DNA of 64,000 bases from Actinomycetota bacterium (lineage in GTDB: Bacteria > Actinomycetota > AC-67): assembly GCA_041658565.1 (NCBI GenBank), contig JBAZZY010000014.1, positions 1 to 64,000 of the forward strand. The letters are read 5' to 3'. Positions 7,214-15,691 of the stretch are shown piece by piece. The translations under genes and the position numbers were made by a program. Numbering within the stretch: position 1 is the first letter of the stretch; every line of letters begins with the position of its first letter. Under the pieces are notes generated by a model. That model made no database searches and was not told the DNA's origin. It worked only from the letters and a program-made list of their open reading frames with translations.

Positions 7214-8341
7214 TCAGAGCGCGGTCTGCTCCAGGACTTGCTCGAGTTGGGCGACGACGTTCTCCCAGCGCAAGTGCTCTACCGACGCGCGCGCGCCTGC
7301 ACGGTCGGACGGCAACGAAAGCGCGCGCACCGCGGCGTGGGCTACCCCGACGGGATCGGTGGGATCGGGGATGAGCGCGCCGTTGACGCCATCAGTCACG
7401 GCTGCGGCCGCTCCGGCGCGCGCGCTGACGGCAACCGGGGTCCCGCACGCGAGCGACTCGGCGATGGGCAGCCCCCAGGGGTCGAAGCGTGTCGGGAAGA
7501 TGAGCGCGTCGGCAGCGGAGTAAGCCGCGCGCAGATCCGGAACGAAACCGACCGCGCGCACCTCGCGACCCAATCGATGGGCGACGGCGAGCGCACGCAC
7601 GTCACCGGCCGGCGCGCGCCCGGCGACTACAAGCCGAGCGTCGGGAACGCGCTCACGGATGACACGGAAGGACTCGAACAGCGTTCCCAGCCCCTTGCGG
7701 CGCATCTCGGTAGCGACGGTGAAAAGCAGCGGAGAGTCACCGACCTCCCACGCGGCGCGCATCGTCTCGCGCCCCTTGGGATCGAACGAAAACTCCTCCA
7801 GATTCACGCCGTCGGGAAGCACGCGCACCTTGTCGACGACCGCGGGATAGTAAAAGCGGATCTCGTCGGCCGCCCAATCGCCGGCGGCAAGCACGGCGCT
7901 GGGGATGCCGCGCCCGAGCACATGGCGATCCGAGGCCAGGATGATGTGGTGGTGTGGGTTCAGCCGGCGGCGCAATCCGTCGAAGGTGGTCACCGGCCAC
8001 TCACGATTGGCCACCTCCCACCAGGAACGGTGCGCGCCGGGCAGACGCACGACACACGGACGCGACAGAACCGAACCGAACGAGACGATGTTGTCCAGGT
8101 CTACGCGAGCCACCGCGCGCGCGGCAGCAAAAGGAAAGGTGGCCGCGCGCAGAGCAATCTGCGAGCGCAATCCGCCGACGCGCACGAAACGAACGGCGCG
8201 GTCCTCGTCCTGGACTTCCCAGGTCTGAGCGAAAACAACGACCTCGTGGCCGCGCGCGACCAGCCCGCGGGCGTACTCGACGGCGACGCGCTCAAGCCCT
8301 CCCCGGCGGTTGTATGCGGAGATCACGATTCCGAGTCTCAA
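7214..8341 (-). CDS. Glycosyltransferase, GT4-like
   Basis: A 375-residue GT-B-fold sugar transferase, last gene of the polysaccharide operon. The N-terminal acceptor domain begins MRLGIVISAYNRRGGLERVA, with the glycine loop that follows strand 1. The C-terminal donor domain carries LLFTVATEMRRKGLGTLFES (donor phosphate-binding Arg/Lys) and ALIFPTRFDPWGLPIAESLA, the E-x7-E-type motif that holds the nucleotide sugar. It overlaps the preceding glycosyltransferase stop by ATGA. Donor and linkage cannot be predicted. Confidence 0.9.
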   Translation of the reverse strand: MRLGIVISAYNRRGGLERVAVEYARGLVARGHEVVVFAQTWEVQDEDRAVRFVRVGGLRSQIALRAATFPFAAARAVARVDLDNIVSFGSVLSRPCVVRLPGAHRSWWEVANREWPVTTFDGLRRRLNPHHHIILASDRHVLGRGIPSAVLAAGDWAADEIRFYYPAVVDKVRVLPDGVNLEEFSFDPKGRETMRAAWEVGDSPLLFTVATEMRRKGLGTLFESFRVIRERVPDARLVVAGRAPAGDVRALAVAHRLGREVRAVGFVPDLRAAYSAADALIFPTRFDPWGLPIAESLACGTPVAVSARAGAAAAVTDGVNGALIPDPTDPVGVAHAAVRALSLPSDRAGARASVEHLRWENVVAQLEQVLEQTAL

Positions 8342-9462
8342 CGCTCCCCCTCGGCCAGCGCGACAACGAGATCTTCGACCTCGCGCACGTAGCGCGAGAT
8401 GTCGAACCGCTCGGCGGCGCGCGCGCGCGCCGCCGCCACCATCGTAGCCGCGAACTCCGGCGCGTCTAGATACCGAATCACGGCATCCGCGATCGCGGCG
8501 GAATCCCCCACCGGGACCAGCAGACCGTGGACACCGTCGTCGATGATCTCGGGCACTCCACCGGCGTCGGTCGCCACCACCGGGACTCCGGCGGCCATCG
8601 CCTCGACGTTGGTAAGCCCAAACGGCTCCCCAAAGGACGCGAGCACGAAGACATCCAGGCCCGCCAGCAACTCGGACACGTCGGCACGATGGCCCAGGAA
8701 CCGGACGCGCTCGGCGATTCCGAGGTTGCGCACGAGCAACTCCAGGCGCGCGGGGTAGTCGGCGCTGAAGCCTCCGATGGCGCCGCCGATCACGAAGAAG
8801 CGCGCGCGCGGATGCTGCTCCAGAACGCGCGGCGCGGCTTCGAGGAAGACGTGCTGGCCTTTCCAGGGCTGCAGGCGGCCGACGATTCCGATCGCTTGTT
8901 CGCCGGGATCAAGTCCGAGAGCGGCGCGCGCCTTCTCGCGCGACGCCGCGCGGTACGGCTCCAACGGAATCCCGGGAAGGATCACCTTCGACCGCGCGTG
9001 GCGCTTTGCCGAAGCGGCCGAAGAACACACGACCAGATCGGCGCGCAGCGATGCGGGCAAGCGGTTGTCGATCCACCAGCGTTTCTCACCGCGCGCCGGA
9101 CGAATCCCGTGGTCCCACCACACCGCGGGCTTTCGCGCGAGGCGCGCGGCCGGCGTTCCGTAGTAATGGCCCTTGACTTGCCAGGACAGCACAACGTCGT
9201 GGGCGCGCGCCAGGCGCGCAAGGCGCCACACCGTGAGCGCCCACATCCAGAAATAGCGAAGACGCTGCGCGCGCAGACGAACCACGCGCGCGCGCGCAGC
9301 AACGAGATCGTCGGTGAACTCGCCGTCGGCAAGACATGCCACGGTCGTGACGACGCGAGACTCGTCCGAGCGCCCCAAGAACTCGAGCAACAACTCCTCG
9401 GCCCCTCCGCGAACCGGCGACGGGTTGACGAGGAGCAGCCGGACGGGGCGGCGGCCGTTCAG
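8338..9462 (-). CDS. Glycosyltransferase, GT4-like
   Basis: A 374-residue GT-B glycosyltransferase. Donor-site features include AIGIVGRLQPWKGQHVFLEA and VFVLASFGEPFGLTNVEAMA (E-x7-E motif) with VVATDAGGVPEI after it. The family N-terminus VRLLLVNPSPVRGGAEELLL is reached with no ATG, GTG or TTG in reach. The best candidate start is a CTG at 9460-9462 overlapping the upstream stop as CTGA. The open frame runs on to 9681, but that part is antisense-frame noise inside the SIS-GAF gene. The start is therefore uncertain. Confidence 0.85.
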   Translation of the reverse strand: MNGRRPVRLLLVNPSPVRGGAEELLLEFLGRSDESRVVTTVACLADGEFTDDLVAARARVVRLRAQRLRYFWMWALTVWRLARLARAHDVVLSWQVKGHYYGTPAARLARKPAVWWDHGIRPARGEKRWWIDNRLPASLRADLVVCSSAASAKRHARSKVILPGIPLEPYRAASREKARAALGLDPGEQAIGIVGRLQPWKGQHVFLEAAPRVLEQHPRARFFVIGGAIGGFSADYPARLELLVRNLGIAERVRFLGHRADVSELLAGLDVFVLASFGEPFGLTNVEAMAAGVPVVATDAGGVPEIIDDGVHGLLVPVGDSAAIADAVIRYLDAPEFAATMVAAARARAAERFDISRYVREVEDLVVALAEGER

Positions 9463-10568
9463 GGTTCCGGATGTAGGAGGCCGCCGGCCGGCGGGTCGAT
9501 GGGCATCTCGTCCAGCGCACTGCGCACGTTGAACGCGAAGATCTGCAGGAGCTGCACGTCCCCGGAGTCCACCTCGCGGCGGCCCTCGGTGTACGCGCCG
9601 ACGATCACTCCGACGCTTTGATCGTCGCGAACGATCGGAGCAACCGCGTAGCTCGTGATTCCCTTGTAGATCGCCAGCCACTGCGGCGAGCGCCCGTTCG
9701 CCAGGGGAACCGCCACCGCGTGACGAGTGCGAAACGCCTCACACTCGAACAGGTCGGCTTCGATGTCCAGTTCGGCGTCCTCCGAGGCCGCTGCGAACGG
9801 CGCGCGCAACCGCAGCTTCCCGCCCTCGGCCATGAACAACATGGCGCGATCGAATCCGATCGTGCGGCGCACCTGATCGGGAATCATGCGGATGCGACGC
9901 TCGACCGACGGCTGCGCGGCGAGCTGCTGGCGGACGTAGTAGATGCGCCGGACCCGCTCTTGCACTTCGTCGCCGATCCCGGAGGTGGCGAGGTCCTCGT
10001 CGGCGCGCGCGCGCTCGGCGAGCGCGTTGGTGATCACGTGGGCAAGCAGCAAGTGCACGTCTTCGATGTGCTGGTAAGAGGTCGACTGGATGTGCAGCAC
10101 GTGCCGGGCGATCGCTCCGGCCGTACCCCCGTCGAATCCGACGAACGCGATCGTCTCGCAGCCGCGCTCGTGAGCGGTCGCAATGGCGTTCACGATGTTC
10201 TCGCTCATGCCCGATGCGGTGAAGCCGATAACGATGTCGCCGGGACGAGCGAAGTTCACGAGTTGTTCACCGAAGATGTTCGTGTAGTGCGTGTCGTTCG
10301 CCCACGCGGTCACGAGCGACATGTTGTCGCACAAGTTGAGCGCTCGCATCCGGCGACGCCCCGGAACGATCGCGGTCTTGTTCAGGTCGCAGGTGAAGTG
10401 CATCGAAGTCGCCGCTCCACCGCCGTTGCCCATCAGGAAGATCTGTCGGTCGTGTTTGTACGCGGTGTAGATCACGTCGATGATCTGCTCGAGCTTCGGC
10501 GGATCGATGTTGCGAAGGATCGCTTCGACGCTAGACAAATAGGCCATGATGAAGTTGCGCGTCGTCAT
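9459..10568 (-). CDS. SIS-domain phosphoheptose isomerase-like protein fused to a GAF domain
   Basis: A 369-residue two-domain protein. Residues 1 to about 210 are a sugar isomerase (SIS) domain of GmhA type: IFLMGNGGGAATSMHFTCDL, VIGFTASGMSENIVNAIATA, and EDVHLLLAHVITNAL with the position of the GmhA catalytic His kept. GmhA converts sedoheptulose 7-phosphate to D-glycero-D-manno-heptose 7-phosphate. Its size is normally about 190-200 residues. Residues from about 220 on form a GAF-like domain (TIGFDRAMLFMAEGGKLRLR, YAVAPIVRDDQSVGVIVGAY). The GAF part could sense a ligand and gate the isomerase. It sits with the heptose kinase and GmhB phosphatase, with an ATGA overlap to GmhB, which supports a heptose role. 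Confidence 0.85.
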   Translation of the reverse strand: MTTRNFIMAYLSSVEAILRNIDPPKLEQIIDVIYTAYKHDRQIFLMGNGGGAATSMHFTCDLNKTAIVPGRRRMRALNLCDNMSLVTAWANDTHYTNIFGEQLVNFARPGDIVIGFTASGMSENIVNAIATAHERGCETIAFVGFDGGTAGAIARHVLHIQSTSYQHIEDVHLLLAHVITNALAERARADEDLATSGIGDEVQERVRRIYYVRQQLAAQPSVERRIRMIPDQVRRTIGFDRAMLFMAEGGKLRLRAPFAAASEDAELDIEADLFECEAFRTRHAVAVPLANGRSPQWLAIYKGITSYAVAPIVRDDQSVGVIVGAYTEGRREVDSGDVQLLQIFAFNVRSALDEMPIDPPAGGLLHPEP

Positions 10569-11176
10569 TTCCGGGTCACCTCCGCGCGGCCCCGCGCGCG
10601 CCGTCCAATTGCTTCCTGCGCAAGTATCCAGATCGCCGCGTCGACCAGATCATCGGCCACGAAGTCCGGCGCGCGCCGGCCCCAGGAACGATCACGAATC
10701 GTTTCGGCTCCCCGTCCTGTGCGCACCAAGATGGTCCGGCATCCGGCCGCCGCGCCCGCGCGAAGATCCGTGCCGGTGTCGCCGACCAAGAACGAAGCTT
10801 CCAGGTCCACTCCGCGCTCCGCAGCCGCCGCGCGAAGGAGTCCGGGCTTGGGCTTGCGGCACTCGCATTTGTCGTCGGGGTGATGAGGACACACCAGGAT
10901 CGCCTCGATGCGAGCACCCGACCCTTCGACGACATCCAGCATCCGCTCATGGATGTCGTCCAGCGTCCGGCGCGTCATCATCGCCCGCCCGATCGCGGAC
11001 TGGTTGGTTACAACGAACACGCGGCGCTTGGCGCGCGTCAGCGACGCGAGAGCCTCGACGGAACCGGGAATGAAAACAAACTCCGACCACGACTTGACGT
11101 GGTCGGGCCGGTTCTCGCAGATGACACCGTCACGATCGAGGAAGATCGCGGGCTCTTTACGGTCCTGCGCGGTCAT
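10565..11176 (-). CDS. gmhB: D-glycero-D-manno-heptose 1,7-bisphosphate phosphatase (GmhB)
   Basis: A 203-residue HAD phosphatase of the GmhB/histidinol-phosphatase class, removing the C7 phosphate of heptose 1,7-bisphosphate in the GDP- or ADP-heptose route. Signatures are AIFLDRDGVICENRPDHVKS (DxDG motif), VFVVTNQSAIGR, a zinc-loop cluster CPHHPDDKCECRKPKPGLL (Cys-x-His-x-n-Cys-x-Cys, typical of GmhB) and FLVGDTGTDLRAG. ATG at 11176 gives the family length; the longer frame is noise from the neighbouring kinase. It overlaps the 3' end of the kinase gene by 20 nt. Confidence 0.92.
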   Translation of the reverse strand: MTAQDRKEPAIFLDRDGVICENRPDHVKSWSEFVFIPGSVEALASLTRAKRRVFVVTNQSAIGRAMMTRRTLDDIHERMLDVVEGSGARIEAILVCPHHPDDKCECRKPKPGLLRAAAAERGVDLEASFLVGDTGTDLRAGAAAGCRTILVRTGRGAETIRDRSWGRRAPDFVADDLVDAAIWILAQEAIGRRARGRAEVTRK

Positions 11177-12209
11177 GTTCGGCTCCAACCGTCGCGGCGA
11201 GCGCGGCTCCCTCCCAATCGATCCGCATCCGCCGCTCCCGCCATCCTTGCGTGGCGAGCATCCGGCGAACGTCTTGCTGCTGCCCCTCCGGACAATACAG
11301 CACGAGCGTCCCGGTGAGGCCGGCCCCGGCAAGCTTGCCGCCGGTCGCACCCGCCGAGCGCGCCAGGCCGTACACGCGAGCAATCTCGGGTGTACTCACC
11401 TGCGAATTGAGGTGCTGCTTTGCCTCCCAGGCCCGGTGCAACATCGCTCCCACATCATCGACGTCGCCCCGCTCGAGCACTTCACACATCTCGTAGGCCA
11501 TGTCCTTCAAGCGATGCAGCGCATCGACGGTGTCGGGGTCCGACGCCGAGCGCCGGGCCTGCTCCTGCAGCGGAGACACGCTGGAGCGGCGCGCGCCGTT
11601 GTGGAACAGCATGATGCCGGACTCCAGCGCCGCGACGACCTCGGGGCGGATCTTCAGGGGAGTCACATCCACCGAACCGTCGCGGAAGAACTCGATCAGG
11701 TTGAGACCGCCGAATGCCGACGCGTACTGGTCCTGCTTGCCGCACGAACGGCGCAGCACATCCATCTCGATACGCGCAGCCGTATCGGCGATCTCCGCGC
11801 GCTCCAACTCATCGCCGACGAATTGTGCCGCCGCGTATACCAACGCCACGCAGACGGCACCGGATGACGCCAGGCCCGCTCCGGCCGGTACCTCGCTGGA
11901 TGCGGCAAGCCGTCCGCGCTCGATACCGAAGTGCCACGCGACCGCCTTTTGGTACAGCAAGAAATCCTCGGCCAGAATCGGAGGGCGCATCCGCCGGGCG
12001 AACGATGCGGCCGACACGAGTTCACGGCTCCCGTTGTCCAGGCTCACAAGCTCTAGGTCGGCGGCGCGGGGAGATGCGTGTCCGTAGGCATACGAGTCGA
12101 TCGCGAATGACACCACTGCACCGCCGTGGCGCTCGTAGTACGCGGGCAAGTCCGTTCCGCCCCCAGCCAGCGACACCCGGCCCGGCGCGCGCCCGACGAC
12201 GATCGACAT
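11157..12209 (-). CDS. hddA: GHMP kinase, D-glycero-D-manno-heptose 7-phosphate kinase-like
   Basis: A 350-residue GHMP kinase. Motif 1 is GRAPGRVSLAGGGTDLPAYY, the phosphate-binding motif 2 is VPAGAGLASSGAVCVAL, and motif 3 is GATGGKLAGAGLTGTLVLY. The AGGGTDLPAYY opening and the C-terminal KLAGAG pattern are characteristic of HddA-type heptose-7-phosphate kinases and related fucose kinases. With the SIS isomerase and GmhB next to it, phosphorylation at C1 of heptose 7-phosphate is the likely step toward GDP-D-glycero-alpha-D-manno-heptose. The matching nucleotidyltransferase could be the gene at 33183-34184. Confidence 0.88.
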   Translation of the reverse strand: MSIVVGRAPGRVSLAGGGTDLPAYYERHGGAVVSFAIDSYAYGHASPRAADLELVSLDNGSRELVSAASFARRMRPPILAEDFLLYQKAVAWHFGIERGRLAASSEVPAGAGLASSGAVCVALVYAAAQFVGDELERAEIADTAARIEMDVLRRSCGKQDQYASAFGGLNLIEFFRDGSVDVTPLKIRPEVVAALESGIMLFHNGARRSSVSPLQEQARRSASDPDTVDALHRLKDMAYEMCEVLERGDVDDVGAMLHRAWEAKQHLNSQVSTPEIARVYGLARSAGATGGKLAGAGLTGTLVLYCPEGQQQDVRRMLATQGWRERRMRIDWEGAALAATVGAEHDRAGP

Positions 12210-12292
12210 GCTGCTCCTCCTCCATCGGACGAGCCGGAGCGCGTCCGGCGAACATCTTCACTATCGGTAACGATCAGGACGAGCCGAAGGGC

Positions 12293-13405
12293 TCACAATT
12301 CCCCAGCGTCGCGCAGAACGCCGCGCGCTCGCATGTCGGCGTGTGCGGCGGCGACCGTCTCGCCGCTCTCTTTGGTGGATTCGAGCCACTTCACGTAGTT
12401 CGTCCACGTCCGGCGCAAATCGGTTCGCGGTTCCCATCCGAGCCCACGCAAACGAGAGAGATCTCCGATCGTATGACGCACGTCGCCGACACGGTAGCGG
12501 CCGGCGATCTCGGGCGCGCGCGGGACGTCGACGATCTCGTTCAACGTCTCGAGCACCTCCAGCACCGTCAAGCTGCGCGGGCCGCCGACGTTGTACGCGC
12601 GACCGGGAGCCTGCGCATGGTCGAGCGCGACGAGCGTCGCGGACACCGCATCGTCGATCGCAACGTAGTCGCGAAGCTGTCTGCCGTCTTCGAACACCAC
12701 GGGCGCGCGCCCGGCGAGCAACTGCAAGCATGCCGAGCGAAGCAGCCCCGAGTAGGCGTTGTGAGGCGACTGTCCGGGACCGTGCACGATGGCATATCTC
12801 AGGGCGGCCGTCGGGATCCCGTGCTGCGCTCCGAGCGCGAGCGCGGCCGTCTCGGCGGCGAGCTTGCTGATCCCATAGGAGTTACGAGGAGCGACCATGT
12901 CCTCGCTCGTCGGCGCCGGCTCGACGCGACCGCCGCAGCGCGGACAGTGGACGTCCCAGTCGCCGCGCACGAGGTCTTCGGGCGCGCGCTGCTCGGGGAC
13001 GACGACGCCGTGCTCCGCGCAACGCGCCGCGCCTTCGCCGTATACAGACTGGCTCGAGGCAACTACGACCCGGCGAACCGGCAAGCCCCGCTCCACGATC
13101 ACCTCGTAGCAAAGCGCGGTTCCGGCCGCGTTCACCGTGAAGAAGCGCGAGAAGTCCGGCATGTAGTCCTGATACGCAGCCATGTGTACGACCGCGTCGA
13201 TCCCGTCGAGGGCGCGCGCCCAATCGGGCTTCGTGCGCACGTCCCCGTGCAGGAACTCCGCAGCGCCCAGGTCCGGAATGACGCCGGGCACATGCACCGG
13301 TGCCGTCAGCGCGTCCAGAACGCGCACCCGGTCCCCGCGCGCGAGCAAACTCCGGACGACGTGCGATCCGATAAAGCCGGCTCCGCCGGTCACGAGCACG
13401 TTCAT
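12293..13405 (-). CDS. NAD-dependent sugar epimerase with zinc-knuckle insertion (dTDP-L-rhamnose 4-epimerase-like)
   Basis: A 370-residue extended SDR enzyme. NVLVTGGAGFIGSHVVRSLL binds NAD; SSQSVYGEG and the catalytic Tyr/Lys of NSYGISKLAAE (about 176-186) are intact. Between these lies an insertion at about 127-169 with CAEHG and CPRCGG, a Cys-x2-His/Cys-x2-Cys set able to bind zinc. This insert is known in dTDP-L-rhamnose 4-epimerase-like proteins, so a 4-epimerase acting on a 6-deoxysugar nucleotide is the best guess. ATG at 13405 starts at the NAD motif; the four extra codons upstream lack support. An 83-nt gap separates it from the heptose kinase. Confidence 0.85.
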   Translation of the reverse strand: MNVLVTGGAGFIGSHVVRSLLARGDRVRVLDALTAPVHVPGVIPDLGAAEFLHGDVRTKPDWARALDGIDAVVHMAAYQDYMPDFSRFFTVNAAGTALCYEVIVERGLPVRRVVVASSQSVYGEGAARCAEHGVVVPEQRAPEDLVRGDWDVHCPRCGGRVEPAPTSEDMVAPRNSYGISKLAAETAALALGAQHGIPTAALRYAIVHGPGQSPHNAYSGLLRSACLQLLAGRAPVVFEDGRQLRDYVAIDDAVSATLVALDHAQAPGRAYNVGGPRSLTVLEVLETLNEIVDVPRAPEIAGRYRVGDVRHTIGDLSRLRGLGWEPRTDLRRTWTNYVKWLESTKESGETVAAAHADMRARGVLRDAGEL

Positions 13406-13409
13406 CGGC

Positions 13410-15656
13410 TCAGTGCCCCCGCGGGATCGCAAGGATCGTGTGCGCGATTAGTTTGACGTCTACCCAGATCGAGCGCCGCTCGATGTAGGCCATGTCCATG
13501 TCGAGCTTCTTCTCGAACGAGCACATGTCGCGCGACCAAACCTGCTGCAGCCCGGTGATCCCGGGCAAGACCGCCATGCGCGACTTGGCATAGTTGTCGT
13601 ACAAGTCGAACTCGTAGTCCAGCGGAGGCCGCGGTCCGACGAAACTCATTTCGCCGCGAATCACGTTGATGATTTGCGGGATCTCGTCGATGGAGAACTT
13701 CCGCAGCCATGCCCCCACTCCGGTCACGCGGTCGTCGCCCAGCAGCTTGTAGACAACTTCGCCGTCCACTTCGTGCCCGCCGTTCTCGCGCACATAGCGC
13801 TCGATGAACTTGCGGTGCGCGCGATCGTCGCTGTCGATGCGCATCGAGCGGAACTTGTAGTACGTGAACGGACGGCAGTTCCGACCGTACACCGTCCCGC
13901 GAAACAGCACAGGACCGCGCGATTCCAGCTTGATCATGACGGCAGCAAAAGCCCACAGTGGGGACCCCACAACTGCGATCGCGAGCGCGAGCGTCAGGTC
14001 GATCGCCCGCTTGACGGCATCGTACATCGGGTGCCGACGCGAGACGTCCGCGGGGACGACGCGCGGCCTCGGGGTCGGAGCCGGTGCCGGGACGAACTCG
14101 TCGAGCGCGGGCAGCGACAAGGTGGCGGTCGCACCGCGCGCGACTGCTACGGCGCGCGAGGAAGGCGCGGGAGAATCCAGCAGCGTCGCGCGAGCAGCCG
14201 GGCGCGCGCGATCCGCGGCCAAAGAACGGCGCGCAGGGTCGTACGACGGCACCGGGGGCGCCGGTGGATACTGCGGCGCGCGAGGCTGCGAACCACGACC
14301 CGGCTCGTGCCCGTCGGGATACCGCTCCGGCACGTAAGAACGCGGAGGTCCATCGAGCCGCACGGCCGCGCGCGCGGCAACCGACGGCCGAGGCTGCGCG
14401 TGATGTTTCTGGGGACGCGGCGCGGCCGGAGCGCGACGGCGCATGGCGCGCCGCGCCGTGCGCTGGACGAGCGCGCGGTAGACCTGCGCGACGGACTGCA
14501 CGGTGCGCTCGACGGGGAAGAAGTTCTCGGCCACCGCGGCGCCGGCTTCGCCCATCCTGCGGCGGAGCTTTCGGTCCGAGAGCAACCGGTCCATCGCATC
14601 AGCAAGCAAGTCGGGACGCGACGGCGTCACGATGAAGCCTGCGGCAGGCGGAACAATCTCCTGGACCGCCCCGCCGGCCGCGGCGATCACAGGCTTGCCG
14701 GCGGCCATGGCCTCGACAATCGCGCGTCCGAACGGTTCGGGTTCCGCTGAAGCGTGGACGAACACGTCAATGGCCGACATCGCCTCCGGTGCGGGCTGCC
14801 AACCGAGGAACGTCACACGGTCCTCGATCCCAAGCTCGGCCGCGAGCCGGAACAGATGCTGCTCGAAGGGCTCGTCCTTCTCGGGGAACAAAGCCGCCCC
14901 CGCGATTGCGAAGTGGGCACGCGGGTGCCGCTGGGCGACCATCGCCGCGGCGCGCAAGAAGACGTCTTGGCCCTTCCACGGAGCAATGCGCCCGACGATG
15001 CCGACGACCGGATCCGATGCCGCCACTCCCATCATCTCCCGCAGCGAACGGTCGGCGGCGGCATCCTGGAAGTCGCGAACTCGAATCCCGTTTGGGATCA
15101 ATCGCACGCGGCGCAGCAACCGACGTCGACCGCGGAACGGCTCGGCAACGGCGCGCGACGGCACGATGATCGCGTCGGCCAGGTTCGCGCACGCGAGGAA
15201 GGCGTACTGCAGCCAGCCCTTAGGCAGGATGTCTCGCAGGTGCCAAACGATCGGCACGCGAGCCGCCTTGGCCGGAAGCAGGGCGATGAGGTGGGACTTC
15301 AGCGTGTTGGTGTGAACGATCCGCGGGCGAACCTCGCGGATGATCCGCCAGACCCGAAACGCCGCGGTCACAAAAGCGAACAGTCGAGCCACCGCGACGA
15401 GTGGATGGCGCGTGAGGGTGGCACGTGAGGTCTCGAGCAATCGTTGCGACATCGGGACCATGCGCACCAGCACGCCGCGCGCGCGCAGCGCCGCGGCCAG
15501 CGGTCCATCGGACGGCAGCACGACGACGGGTTCCACCGGACCCTCGCTGAGACCGGCGACGAGGTCGGCCAACGACTGCTCGGCCCCCGACATGCGGGGG
15601 ACGTGATCCAGGAACAGGACCCGAACGGGTTGAACGTGCTGCTGTTTCATCTGCAT
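13410..15656 (-). CDS. Fusion of a GT4 glycosyltransferase with an initiating sugar-phosphate transferase
   Basis: A 748-residue single frame with two enzymes normally encoded separately. Residues about 11-398 are a GT4-type glycosyltransferase (RVLFLDHVPRMSGAEQSLAD; VVGIVGRIAPWKGQDVFLRA; EPFGRAIVEAMAAGKPV). Residues about 399-545 are a Pro/Arg/Ala-rich linker with no recognisable fold. Residues about 545-748 are a bacterial sugar transferase (polyprenol-phosphate hexose-1-P transferase, WbaP/CpsE C-terminal type): membrane helix 549-571, FTYYKFRSMR, the LRKFSIDEIPQIINVIRGEM stretch, SFVGPRPPL and GITGLQQVWSR. The product would start the lipid-linked repeat unit and may add the second sugar. 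The N-terminal multi-helix region usual for CpsE/WbaP is absent. Confidence 0.92.
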   Translation of the reverse strand: MQMKQQHVQPVRVLFLDHVPRMSGAEQSLADLVAGLSEGPVEPVVVLPSDGPLAAALRARGVLVRMVPMSQRLLETSRATLTRHPLVAVARLFAFVTAAFRVWRIIREVRPRIVHTNTLKSHLIALLPAKAARVPIVWHLRDILPKGWLQYAFLACANLADAIIVPSRAVAEPFRGRRRLLRRVRLIPNGIRVRDFQDAAADRSLREMMGVAASDPVVGIVGRIAPWKGQDVFLRAAAMVAQRHPRAHFAIAGAALFPEKDEPFEQHLFRLAAELGIEDRVTFLGWQPAPEAMSAIDVFVHASAEPEPFGRAIVEAMAAGKPVIAAAGGAVQEIVPPAAGFIVTPSRPDLLADAMDRLLSDRKLRRRMGEAGAAVAENFFPVERTVQSVAQVYRALVQRTARRAMRRRAPAAPRPQKHHAQPRPSVAARAAVRLDGPPRSYVPERYPDGHEPGRGSQPRAPQYPPAPPVPSYDPARRSLAADRARPAARATLLDSPAPSSRAVAVARGATATLSLPALDEFVPAPAPTPRPRVVPADVSRRHPMYDAVKRAIDLTLALAIAVVGSPLWAFAAVMIKLESRGPVLFRGTVYGRNCRPFTYYKFRSMRIDSDDRAHRKFIERYVRENGGHEVDGEVVYKLLGDDRVTGVGAWLRKFSIDEIPQIINVIRGEMSFVGPRPPLDYEFDLYDNYAKSRMAVLPGITGLQQVWSRDMCSFEKKLDMDMAYIERRSIWVDVKLIAHTILAIPRGH

Positions 15657-15691
15657 TGTTAAACGAGTCTCGGCTGGGAAGTTGCGCCACT

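Noticed and set aside
13864..14337. Plus-strand frames in the 13.7-14.8 kb region
   Set aside because: They mirror the low-complexity linker of the PGT fusion and have no family similarity.
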